Shown one piece after another: positions 19,194 to 26,792 of a stretch of DNA of 64,000 bases; position 1 is the stretch's first letter; every line of letters begins with the position of its first letter. The stretch spans positions 3,189,020 to 3,253,019 of the forward strand of contig NZ_LT977070.1 in assembly GCF_900250075.1 (NCBI RefSeq), given 5' to 3'. The notes beneath the pieces were generated by a model. It saw only the letters and a program-made list of their open reading frames with translations. It searched no databases and had not been told where the DNA came from. The stretch comes from Cupriavidus taiwanensis. Lineage in GTDB: Bacteria; Pseudomonadota; Gammaproteobacteria; Burkholderiales; Burkholderiaceae. Position numbers and translations under genes: made by a program.

Positions 19194-20132
19194 CTATTTT
19201 CGGGATTCAGGTTTCGCGTTTTGCGCAAGCACCTGCAGCACGCTCAGCGCCGCCGACGACAGCACCCCATGAGGCCGATGGCACAGCACAAAATGCCGCG
19301 CCGCCCACTCCCCCGCGATCGGCAACCGCACGAAACGGCTGCCCCCCGCCACCTCGCGCGCGATCGCCTCCGGCATCACCCCGCCGCCCAGGTTCTGCGC
19401 CACCAGCGCCGCGATACTGTCGAACCCGCTCACCCGCATGCGCATGCGCAATACCCGCCCCGCATCCTCCGCCAGCCGCTCCAGCCCGATCGAGATCGCC
19501 GAACTCTCGCCCAGCACGATCAGGTCGCAGTCCAGCACTTCTTCCGTCGTCACCTTCTTGCGCTTCGCCAGCGCATGGCCGCGCGCCACCACCAGCACCA
19601 GCCGGTCGCTCCGGTACGGCGCCGTCGGCAGATCGACCACGCCGAGGCTACCTTCATAGATACCGATATCGACGGTGCCACGGCGCAACGACTGCTGGAC
19701 TTCCTGGCTATTCATTTCCTGCAGGTCGATCCGGACACCGGGGCATTCCGTGGCGCAGCGCTGGATGTCGAACGGCAGGAACTGGATGACGGCGGACTTG
19801 GGCGCGGCCACCCGCACCACACCGAGATCGCCGCCGACGAAGGACGCGGCGTCGTCCTGCATGCGCTGGACGGTGTGGGTAATGCCGCGGGCGTGGGCCA
19901 GCAGCGCGCGGCCGGCTTCGGTACAGGCCATGCCGTGGGGCAGGCGCTCGAACAGGGAGACGCCGAGCTGGGATTCGAGTTCGAGGATGCGGCGGGAGGC
20001 GGCGGCCGGGGCCAGGTGGACGCGTTCGGCGCCGCGGGTGATGCTGCCCTGGTCGGCTACGGCGATAAAGAGCTGGATAGTCGTGAGGTCAAAATGCAGC
20101 CGGGGTTGGCGCGAGTGGGCGGGGGACGTCAC
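19194..20132 (-). CDS. LysR-family transcriptional regulator of the Bug/CoA-transferase operon
   Basis: A 312-residue LysR protein with the N-terminal HTH (TIQLFIAVADQGSITRGAER, then RRILELESQLGVSLFERL) and an effector domain. The start is a GTG at 20132 with no strong ribosome site; no ATG lies nearby in frame. It is the first gene of a same-strand row with the Bug gene (60 bp downstream), unlike the more common divergent arrangement, so it may autoregulate the whole operon. Confidence 0.88.
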   Translation of the reverse strand: MTSPAHSRQPRLHFDLTTIQLFIAVADQGSITRGAERVHLAPAAASRRILELESQLGVSLFERLPHGMACTEAGRALLAHARGITHTVQRMQDDAASFVGGDLGVVRVAAPKSAVIQFLPFDIQRCATECPGVRIDLQEMNSQEVQQSLRRGTVDIGIYEGSLGVVDLPTAPYRSDRLVLVVARGHALAKRKKVTTEEVLDCDLIVLGESSAISIGLERLAEDAGRVLRMRMRVSGFDSIAALVAQNLGGGVMPEAIAREVAGGSRFVRLPIAGEWAARHFVLCHRPHGVLSSAALSVLQVLAQNAKPESRK

Positions 20133-20292
20133 GATGGTCTGCGCGCGGGTCGGCGTCGTTGGGTCGAGCTACGGAAGGAAGTTGGAGAAACTGCCACGAG
20201 CAATAGCTGCGCGTGCTCGCCCATTTTCCGCTCAACATCGAGCCCCGGCAATTGCGGGTTTCCCGTGTCCAGACAAGGGCCCCACCAACAAT

Positions 20293-20456
20293 CACCGCAG
20301 CGTCCGCAACGCCTGCTTCAGGATCTTCCGGACCGCATTACGCGGCAGACCACGGAGAAAATTCAACGGCGTTCCCCCGCTTGTATCCGGTGAGCCGTTT
20401 TCGGCAAGCGACCAGAATATCCGCCTCCGTCACCGGCGTCCCCGGGCTTGCATACT
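20293..20456 (-). pseudogene. Acyl-CoA ligase (AMP-binding) C-terminal remnant
   Basis: On the minus strand the frame from about 20456 reads SPGTPVTEADILVACRKRLT and GYKRGNAVEF, and after a one-base shift FLRGLPRNAVRKILKQALRT, ending at TGA 20293. This is the conserved C-terminal domain of acyl-CoA synthetases, including the catalytic Lys of the GKI/RKILK motif. Everything upstream is missing and the frame is broken, so it is a relic. It marks the edge where the chromosomal operon meets the patchwork region. Confidence 0.78.
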
Positions 20457-20486
20457 ACGACGTCACGGGTATCTTGCCCCCACATA

Positions 20487-21659
20487 TCAAGGGAGGCTTT
20501 GCCTTACTTTGGCCAAGGCAAGAAAAGTAAAACACCCCACCAACATCACGGCATCAAGGAGGATTGGGGCTTCCGGCGAAAAATATTCCGACAAGAAGGG
20601 AGTGATCGCTTGTCCGGCGGCCTGGCATAGAAAAGTGCTGGACCCCAGCATGCCATAGACGAACGGGATCTGTTCCAGTGAATAGCTGTCAGTCAGCAGG
20701 CGGTGAAAGCTCGTGAAATAAATAGAGACCCCCAGCCCACCCACTGCGAAACCAAGGCCAAGCAACAGCGACCAATGCTGTGTGAATAGTGCTGCCAAGG
20801 GTTGGGTGCACAGTAAGGTCAAGGCCAGGGCCAATCTGTGTCGGATAGAAAGTCTCGACGTCCATGGTCTGACGAGGAATAAGGCCAATCCTCCGGCGGC
20901 TGCCATCGTAAACGAATAGCCCAGCTGCTCGGGCGAGAGACGATGAGCCGCAACTGCATAGATTGGCCAGCCCGCCAGCCACAATCCCAGGCAGAAGAAC
21001 TGCACATGGTGAACGAGCAAGATGCTTGTTTGCTGGCGAAGGGCGTGAATCTGATCCGAGAACTTCGTTGAGCTTCGTTGCTTCCGGCTAGACTCGGCTC
21101 GGGTGGAATCCTGTCGATGACTCGAAACCAGAAGGCATAACAAATAAAGTAGCGCAGGAAAGACAAAGGCAGCCTGGATACCGAAGTGAGCCACAAGCAC
21201 GCCGCCGATGGCAGGTCCAATCAACCGGCCGGTGTTCTGTGATAACACATAGCTTTCATTGACAGCGTCGAAACCGGGAAGGCCAGCCCTCCGGTTCAGC
21301 AACGTTCGCCAGGATACGACGAACAATGACAAGCCCACCCCCTCCACAAAGCGTGCCGATATCACCCAAATTGCGTGGTCGCAGCAGGCCATCACAATGC
21401 TACTGACAAGAGAACATCCCAGGCCGGTCAGGTAGTAGCGACCCGCATTGCCCGGGCTTATGATCAGTCCGGCGCAAGGCTGAAATAACGTTCGCCCGAG
21501 GGCGGCTCCGGCGAGAAACATTCCTGCCTCAAAGGCAGACAGGCGCAGGTTCGCAGCCAGGAGTGGAAAAAAACCGGTAGCGGCAGTTGATGCAGTCCAG
21601 AACAGTGCACCTTGTAGGAAAACTAAGATAGCGGCGCTACTTGATTGGCTTCGTGTCAC
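20487..21659 (-). CDS. MFS transporter
   Basis: A 390-residue protein with about 12 membrane segments; the conserved loop 2-3 region is seen around GMFLAGAALGRTLFQP and motif C-like sequence in LIGPAIGGVLVAHFG. The start is GTG 21659, preceded by AGGAACATGAG. The base composition is more AT-rich than the core genes around, suggesting acquisition. The substrate is unknown. It lies beside an acyl-CoA ligase remnant. Confidence 0.83.
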   Translation of the reverse strand: MTRSQSSSAAILVFLQGALFWTASTAATGFFPLLAANLRLSAFEAGMFLAGAALGRTLFQPCAGLIISPGNAGRYYLTGLGCSLVSSIVMACCDHAIWVISARFVEGVGLSLFVVSWRTLLNRRAGLPGFDAVNESYVLSQNTGRLIGPAIGGVLVAHFGIQAAFVFPALLYLLCLLVSSHRQDSTRAESSRKQRSSTKFSDQIHALRQQTSILLVHHVQFFCLGLWLAGWPIYAVAAHRLSPEQLGYSFTMAAAGGLALFLVRPWTSRLSIRHRLALALTLLCTQPLAALFTQHWSLLLGLGFAVGGLGVSIYFTSFHRLLTDSYSLEQIPFVYGMLGSSTFLCQAAGQAITPFLSEYFSPEAPILLDAVMLVGCFTFLALAKVRQSLP

Positions 21660-21704
21660 CTCATGTTCCTTACCGCCTGACAGGTCTGCAACCGACAGTA
21701 CTTT

Positions 21705-22433
21705 CTACAGGTCAATGTATCTCGGTAGCAAGTCTTGATCGACGAGCCGAACCTCAATGGCATTTGCCGCCCTGACGTGTTCCGGATCGGTGCCGGAAAA
21801 AGGCGCGTCGGTTACGCTCACGACAATCGTTCCCATTCGCTTGTTGTCCTCGTCGGGCACGCTAATCAGTGCGCGAGCTTCCGGAATTTGCTGCTCCGTG
21901 AGGAGCATCGGCAGGTAGAGCATCCAGCCTACAGCAGGACGATCTGGAAAGACACGAACATACTTCTGTGTATCGACGGTAGCGACTAACGGGCGCCAGA
22001 TCTTTACCGCCTCGCTCAAGACCTTGGCAACCGTGGACCAAGGGCCCAATCGACTCGCTGGAGGCTTAGACCCTAGAGTAAGACTCATCGCCGACGCTGC
22101 ACCGTCAGCCCGATCAAAAAAGTAAGAAATGGACGCGCCTTGCGACTTCGCGAGCTGCCCATTCCATATGACGAAGGTCTTTATGGCATTCTCTCCTTCC
22201 AACTCCTGGTCCAGGACCGACAGTGCAGCCGTGGTGGGGCCTTGTCTGTCGAAGACCAAGTACCGGTAAGAGTCCTCTTTCGTGTCAGCTGCCAACAGCC
22301 ACACGGATTCGTCGAGCAGCGCGTCTTGTGTTCCCAGAAATCGCGTTAGCTGCTGGACGAGGGACAGATGATCTTTCAAAGTGGGCCGTGGATCGGATGC
22401 GAGCCTAAATCGCAGCTTCAGTTCGTGTGACAT
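21705..22433 (-). CDS. Imm52-family immunity protein (TsiT-like)
   Basis: A 242-residue cytosolic protein that I assign to the immunity-52 family from its overall pattern (KLRFRLASDPRPTLKDHL near the N-terminus, FDRADGAASAMSLTLG in the middle, VGWMLYLPMLLTEQQIPEAR towards the end) and from its position immediately downstream of a Tox-REase-5 nuclease gene with 8 bp between them. It should bind and neutralise that toxin in the producing cell and in kin. The match is from memory and is stronger by context than by any single motif. Confidence 0.78.
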   Translation of the reverse strand: MSHELKLRFRLASDPRPTLKDHLSLVQQLTRFLGTQDALLDESVWLLAADTKEDSYRYLVFDRQGPTTAALSVLDQELEGENAIKTFVIWNGQLAKSQGASISYFFDRADGAASAMSLTLGSKPPASRLGPWSTVAKVLSEAVKIWRPLVATVDTQKYVRVFPDRPAVGWMLYLPMLLTEQQIPEARALISVPDEDNKRMGTIVVSVTDAPFSGTDPEHVRAANAIEVRLVDQDLLPRYIDL

Positions 22434-22441
22434 AGCCAGTA

Positions 22442-23041
22442 TCAGGGAAAGAAGACGACCTCAATACGCGGCGCCGCTTCCCCGATCGCCTCTCGCATAT
22501 ACGCGAACGATATGGGCTCCATGAAATGCCACCGCAATCGCGTCGGTGGAATCGGCTGCGCTGCCTGTTCCTGCCGTACAGCACTGGCAGTCATTACTGC
22601 AAAGATCTTTTTTTGAAACGGATAACGAAACTCCCCATCCGCATCAAAAAACTGGTCATAGGTAGATTTCGCCTCTTTCAAAAGACACTGTCCTGATGCA
22701 AAACCATCGAACCTAACGCCGTTGAAGCTCCATTCGCACAGAAAGCCTTCAGCCGCATCCGGCATACCAGAGACGCGGCGCTGATACGAAATAGCTTCGG
22801 CGCTCCACCCTGCTGTCGGCTGAAGCACAATCCCGCCATGATCAGGTGGACATTCTTCACATCTATCCTTTTCTTTTGCCGGAGACTCAGCACGTGAGAT
22901 AGGAGTGGTTCTCGAGTTCTCAGCTTCCTCCGTCCGTTGACGCGCTGCCTCCGTTGCAGCGCCGGCCGCCGCTGCGGCTCCAAGCCACTGAAGCACTCTT
23001 GACGCGATCAAACGGATAGCAGGAATTGCAAGCGTCGCCAT
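22442..23041 (-). CDS. Type VI secretion effector with Tox-REase-5 nuclease domain (TseT-like)
   Basis: A 199-residue protein starting at ATG 23041, which shares one base with the stop of the preceding gene (TGATG). Residues 1-30 are hydrophobic and Ala-rich, a typical chaperone-bound segment in such effectors. From about 60 the restriction-endonuclease-fold toxin domain follows, with the PD-(D/E)xK-type pair visible as Asp112 in VRFDGF and Glu123/Lys125 in LLKEAKS, then FAYMREAIGE near the end. It should cut DNA in a competitor cell. Upstream PAAR and DUF4123 genes supply loading onto the secretion spike. Confidence 0.82.
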   Translation of the reverse strand: MATLAIPAIRLIASRVLQWLGAAAAAGAATEAARQRTEEAENSRTTPISRAESPAKEKDRCEECPPDHGGIVLQPTAGWSAEAISYQRRVSGMPDAAEGFLCEWSFNGVRFDGFASGQCLLKEAKSTYDQFFDADGEFRYPFQKKIFAVMTASAVRQEQAAQPIPPTRLRWHFMEPISFAYMREAIGEAAPRIEVVFFP

Positions 23042-23388
23042 CAACCGGTCTCCTTGAGAACGAGCTTCATCACCGCCGACAGGTCATCCAGTCTTTGTTT
23101 CGGGGTCGCTCCCGGCTTCGAGAGATAAGCGCGGATTTGGCGATCCGTTGCTATCTGCGGTGCATCTGCGCAGAGATAGAGCAACTTCACGATGCATTGA
23201 GTCGACAGAAGACCTGACTCTGCCGCCAAGCTATAACCCGCTTGCATTCGGCTGCAGATTTCCTCTCTACCCGGGGTCTGCAACAATTCCGGACGATGGG
23301 CCAGAAACTGTTCGCATACCGCGCCGACGAAGTTCTGAATTTCTAAGTGCCGCAGCGCCTGCCATTGCGTCTCACTGAGCGTCAGCAT
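23041..23388 (-). CDS. Small co-chaperone-like protein of the T6SS effector cassette
   Basis: A 115-residue helical protein (MLTLSETQWQALRHLEIQNF at the N-terminus). Its start overlaps the DUF4123 gene by 17 bases and its stop is fused to the nuclease start (TGATG), so it is made together with both. By order it corresponds to the small co-chaperone gene between chaperone and effector in the P. aeruginosa TseT locus (PAAR, TecT, co-TecT, TseT, TsiT). The role is inferred from order and size; the sequence itself contains no motif that I recognise. Confidence 0.75.
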   Translation of the reverse strand: MLTLSETQWQALRHLEIQNFVGAVCEQFLAHRPELLQTPGREEICSRMQAGYSLAAESGLLSTQCIVKLLYLCADAPQIATDRQIRAYLSKPGATPKQRLDDLSAVMKLVLKETG

Positions 23389-23875
23389 GCTGTCTCCCTA
23401 TCCAGACTCTGATGCCCTTGTCCAGGAAATGCCATTCGTGGATATGACCGAAGAATTCCGTCCGTTGATCGCCTGCCATCAACTGAAAGAGAGCTGCCAG
23501 CACACGTGGGTCCCAAAACCGCAAGAGCGCAGTTCGTCCGTCGGGCAGCTTAACGTCGAGTCTCACCTGCAGCAGTTGTGAAAGCCCCGTGAGATCAGCT
23601 TCGGCGATGAGCCAGGTGACGGCCGGCGCCGCCATTTCCAGTGAGATCAAGTCACGCAGGACTGCTTCACTTGCCCGCGTCGCATCGACCAACCAAGGGC
23701 CCGCATGTGCGAGCGCGTCGTCCGCTGTACCGGAGAACAAGGCAACCACCACGCCAGGCAGGTGTTCAAGCTGTCGCTCCCGATGCTGCTGATGCAGCGC
23801 GCCATCCACCAGGGCATACAGATTGAGCGTCTGCAAGCGTGCACGCAGTTGGTTGTATCGATCGAGGACATCCAT
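23372..23875 (-). CDS. DUF4123-domain T6SS effector chaperone (TecT-like)
   Basis: A 167-residue protein starting at ATG 23875. DUF4123 hallmarks are LYALVDGAL near the N-terminus, the middle GPWLVDATRASEAVLRDLI and the late LLRFWDPRVLAALFQLM. DUF4123 proteins are adaptor chaperones that hold an effector and deliver it to VgrG or PAAR. It follows the PAAR gene by 7 bp and overlaps the next gene, forming a five-gene unit. Confidence 0.85.
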   Translation of the reverse strand: MDVLDRYNQLRARLQTLNLYALVDGALHQQHRERQLEHLPGVVVALFSGTADDALAHAGPWLVDATRASEAVLRDLISLEMAAPAVTWLIAEADLTGLSQLLQVRLDVKLPDGRTALLRFWDPRVLAALFQLMAGDQRTEFFGHIHEWHFLDKGIRVWIGRQHADAQ

Positions 23876-23882
23876 TAGCCGG

Positions 23883-24275
23883 CTACCCTCGGACGACAGT
23901 CGCCGCTCCTGTCGCAGCTGCCTTCATAAGACAGTCCAGGCAGAGGCCAGAACCCGTTACAGCAGCGATCCCTGCCGGTTCAAAGTCGGCGGCCACTGGC
24001 GTCTCCATGTCGCTTGCCAACGTGGTGTCCTGGCTCGCTAGCAACCTGGCACCGCAGGCGGTGCGGTCCATATGCCTGGCGTAGGGAGCGCCATTGGGCG
24101 CAGTGATAATTCCGCTGCCCGCCAGGATCGGGAAAGTGCCCTTGCACTTAGGACAAATGGTCATGTCCCCCGCCCGCGCCATGGCGCGATTTCGGATGAT
24201 GCTGGTGGCATCGCCGGTAATGACTGTCCCTCCGTGCGTAGTCCGGTCGCCCACGCAAATGAGTCCGGAAATCAC
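23883..24275 (-). CDS. PAAR-domain T6SS spike-tip protein
   Basis: A 130-residue protein starting at GTG 24275, chosen because GGAGG lies 6 bases upstream. It begins ISGLICVGDRTTHGGTVITG, a clear PAAR start, continues with RNRAMARAGDMTICPKCKGT and HMDRTACGARLLAS, and ends with a short Ala-rich tail. PAAR proteins sharpen the VgrG tip and carry effectors. The GTG overlaps the stop (TGA) of a truncated frame upstream (GTGA), so another gene once preceded it. No VgrG or sheath genes are in the window, so the cassette depends on a T6SS elsewhere. Confidence 0.88.
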   Translation of the reverse strand: MISGLICVGDRTTHGGTVITGDATSIIRNRAMARAGDMTICPKCKGTFPILAGSGIITAPNGAPYARHMDRTACGARLLASQDTTLASDMETPVAADFEPAGIAAVTGSGLCLDCLMKAAATGAATVVRG

Positions 24276-24505
24276 GTTTCGCCTCCACCTTCGTTATGCT
24301 CCAAAGAGCCGTCTGGCATGCCCGGCGCATGCTTGCCCACGGTAGTTGGCGCAATGGGGTCGTGGCAACGGAGCAAATCCGCAAAGTTATGCGGCCGTTT
24401 CTGGAAAGGTGATGGAAACGGCTGCAGCCGGTAAGCGGTGGGCGTCGCGTTTTTTGGAAGCTCGAGTAGACCGGTGGGTGTGTGACAGTAAAACTCCTCT
24501 CGGTT
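24272..24505 (-). pseudogene. 3' remnant of the gene once upstream of PAAR
   Basis: An open frame of 77 codons lies between an in-frame TGA (24506-24508) and the TGA at 24272. Its residues look coding, e.g. TGLLELPKNATPTAYRLQPF, then FADLLRCHDPIAPTTVGKHA, and it ends in a GTGA overlap with the PAAR start. No start codon with a ribosome site is present. Context suggests the C-terminus of a spike, adaptor or effector gene, but I do not recognise the family. Confidence 0.5.
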
Positions 24506-24523
24506 TCAGGTCGAAGCCAAGAC

Positions 24524-24691
24524 TCAAAGCGTCACCGGTTCATCGAAAGCCCGGTGCCAGCGGTGGATCTCCACGCGCTCGCGTAGGCCATGCGTCCAGA
24601 ACGGATCAGTTTGGATGAGGGCCTCGACCTCCGCTCGATCCGCAGCCCGGACAATCCAGAGCCCGCCTCGATGAGTATGATGATTTCGCGC
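24524..24691 (-). pseudogene. YciI-like protein C-terminal remnant
   Basis: The minus-strand frame ending at TGA 24524 reads THRGGLWIVRAADRAEVEAL, then IQTDPFWTHGLRERVEIHRW, the typical second half of YCII-domain proteins (ferredoxin-like fold). The first half is missing. It abuts the T6SS remnant within 20 bp, so the junction between two unrelated broken genes lies at about 24506-24523. Confidence 0.65.
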
Positions 24692-24893
24692 CAGGCGTCC
24701 GCGCAGGAGGCAAGGAATCTCGCTGGGTCGAAGCCAGCCTTCTCTGCAATTCGCGAATCGACAGAACTTTCTTCTGCAATCTTCCGAATACTCCGACGAC
24801 TTTTGTCCGGCAACACACCTAATCTGCGAGCAGATGGCTCGATTAGCGTGACACGACCAGAAGGCCCAAGTCGATCTCTGAAGGTGACCCGCG
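24692..24893. other. Unassigned stretch before the ABC exporter gene
   Basis: Open frames on both strands cross this interval but none has a recognisable family or start. It may hold more gene debris and presumably the promoter of the ABC exporter gene at 24894. No clear -35/-10 pair was found. Confidence 0.4.
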
Positions 24894-26609
24894 ATGAGGT
24901 TTCTGTTGGATTTGTATAAGGACTGGATCTTCGCCTACCGAATCGCAGCCGGAAAGTACCCAGGCTTGCCAATCCATTTCTGCGGAGCAACCCTGTTTGT
25001 AGCGCTGTCCGCGGCATTATCAACGCTGGTTCCCTACCTCTTGCGTGAGACAACCAATGCTCTGTCTGTAGACGCCACGCTTGGCGCTACCGCCATGCCG
25101 GTGATTCTGGCAGCCGCGTACGGACTCGCCTGGACAACCGCGCGCGCCTTTGAGTGGCTGAAAGCGATGATTTTCGCGGCCGTCCTCGCCAGGTGTGATG
25201 CCGCATTCCACGGCGCCATCTTTGCCAGACTGATCAGGGCTGACTACCCGCGCCTGAATTCGGAGGACCCAGGCAAGCTGGTCTCAGTCATTGCGCGAAG
25301 CCGGGCCGCTTTCAGTGCAATCACGTTTTCGGTGTTCTGGGCAATCATCCCGATTGTTCTCCAGCTGGTACTTTCCAGCGTCGTTCTGTGGCAACTGACC
25401 GACGGCGCGTTTGCTCTCGGATTTGCCGTCTCCGTGTTGCTTCTCTTTGCCGCGACATGGTTCCTCGCAGAGCAAAGCAAAAGCGCTCATGAAGAGATCT
25501 TCAGCGGTGCCGACATGCTGTCGAGCCATCTGGTTGAAAGACTCGGATTCATGCTGGACATCAAACTCAACAAGGCATACGCGAGAGAAGATGCCGCGTT
25601 GCACCTCACGCTTGATGTCTATATCGCCAAGATCACCCGCGGGAACGTCAGGCTCGCACTTCTTCTCGCGGCGCAAGCCATTTGCACCGGCCTCTTGCTT
25701 ACGCTTTTCTCGGTGACGACTGCATACGGCGTCACGCACTCCGTACTCCGCGCGGGCGATTTCGTCATGGTTGTTGGCTACGTCGTGACACTGGCGATGC
25801 CATTCACCAACCTCGCAGGATCGCTGTCCGATTTGCGCCGCAACCATCTCGCGCTGCGCGAGGGCTTTGGCCTGCTGGAGATGCCAATCGAGCGCAGTGA
25901 ATCCAGCGTACACATCGACCATGCTGCGAAGGAAGTCTGCCGCATCGAGAACGTGATTGTCACGCAAGCCGGAAAGCAGATTCTGCGGGACGTGAATATC
26001 ACTATCAGGCAGGGCGAGCTTGTCGCGCTCATCGGGCCATCGGGTGCGGGCAAATCGAGCCTGGTTCACCTGATGCTTGGACTCGCGCGCCCCTCGGCTG
26101 GCACGGTCCATCTATTTGGTGCGGACGTCAGCAAACTGTCGGTCAGCGATATCGCAAGCGAAGTCGCTGTCGCACCTCAGGCGCCGATGATCCTGACCGG
26201 CTCACTCAGGGAGAATCTGACCTACGGCTGTGACAACCCGCCTTCAGAACGCGCGCTGCACGAACTCGTTGCCTTGCTTGAATTGCATGAGATCGCCGCA
26301 GACGGAAACGACGACATCCTGGATCGTCCGCTGGGCATTCAAGGCCGGGCCCTGTCAGGAGGGGAACGCCAGCGCGTCGCGCTGGGTAGAGCGCTCGCTC
26401 GCCGCCCGGCGGTCCTCATTCTGGACGAACCCACCTCATCGCTCGATCCACAACGCGAGGAGCGCATCTTTGCGCGTGTCCGGGAACGGGTGCAAACGCT
26501 GATTGTGGCTACGCATCGACACGCGCTGGTCCAGGCCGCAGATCGTGTATATCGCGTTGCAGACGGTAGCGTCCAGGAGCACTCCCTGAGAGTTGCAAAC
26601 GCACCATGA
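24894..26609 (+). CDS. ABC exporter, fused membrane and ATPase domains
   Basis: A 571-residue half-transporter starting at ATG 24894 after GAAGGTG. Residues 1-320 form a six-helix type I exporter membrane domain; from about 345 follows the ATPase, with Walker A GPSGAGKSS, Q-loop APQAPM, signature LSGGERQRVALGRAL, Walker B VLILDEPTSSLD and the switch His in VATHRH. Length and layout fit MsbA/McjD-like homodimeric exporters. There is no peptidase domain, and no precursor peptide or partner gene is adjacent, so the cargo (lipid, peptide or drug) is unknown. Confidence 0.9.
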   Translation: MRFLLDLYKDWIFAYRIAAGKYPGLPIHFCGATLFVALSAALSTLVPYLLRETTNALSVDATLGATAMPVILAAAYGLAWTTARAFEWLKAMIFAAVLARCDAAFHGAIFARLIRADYPRLNSEDPGKLVSVIARSRAAFSAITFSVFWAIIPIVLQLVLSSVVLWQLTDGAFALGFAVSVLLLFAATWFLAEQSKSAHEEIFSGADMLSSHLVERLGFMLDIKLNKAYAREDAALHLTLDVYIAKITRGNVRLALLLAAQAICTGLLLTLFSVTTAYGVTHSVLRAGDFVMVVGYVVTLAMPFTNLAGSLSDLRRNHLALREGFGLLEMPIERSESSVHIDHAAKEVCRIENVIVTQAGKQILRDVNITIRQGELVALIGPSGAGKSSLVHLMLGLARPSAGTVHLFGADVSKLSVSDIASEVAVAPQAPMILTGSLRENLTYGCDNPPSERALHELVALLELHEIAADGNDDILDRPLGIQGRALSGGERQRVALGRALARRPAVLILDEPTSSLDPQREERIFARVRERVQTLIVATHRHALVQAADRVYRVADGSVQEHSLRVANAP

Positions 26610-26792
26610 AGAAAACGGGCACTGGGTGGTTATCTTCACCATTGCTGATAGTCGCTACGGACTTTAAGGCGCTGGCGCCGGCTCAAGTTTCTTCTGGCGT
26701 TCTTGAGATCACATTGTCAACACCACGACGCTATGCGTTTGCACACTGAAACATGGATTTTTTCTCGGTCCCGTGTGCGGAACACCTGACTG

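Noticed and set aside
24532..25053. 173-codon minus-strand frame overlapping the ABC exporter start
   Set aside because: It runs antisense into the exporter gene and its residues give no family; the real remnant in this area is the YciI tail in another frame.
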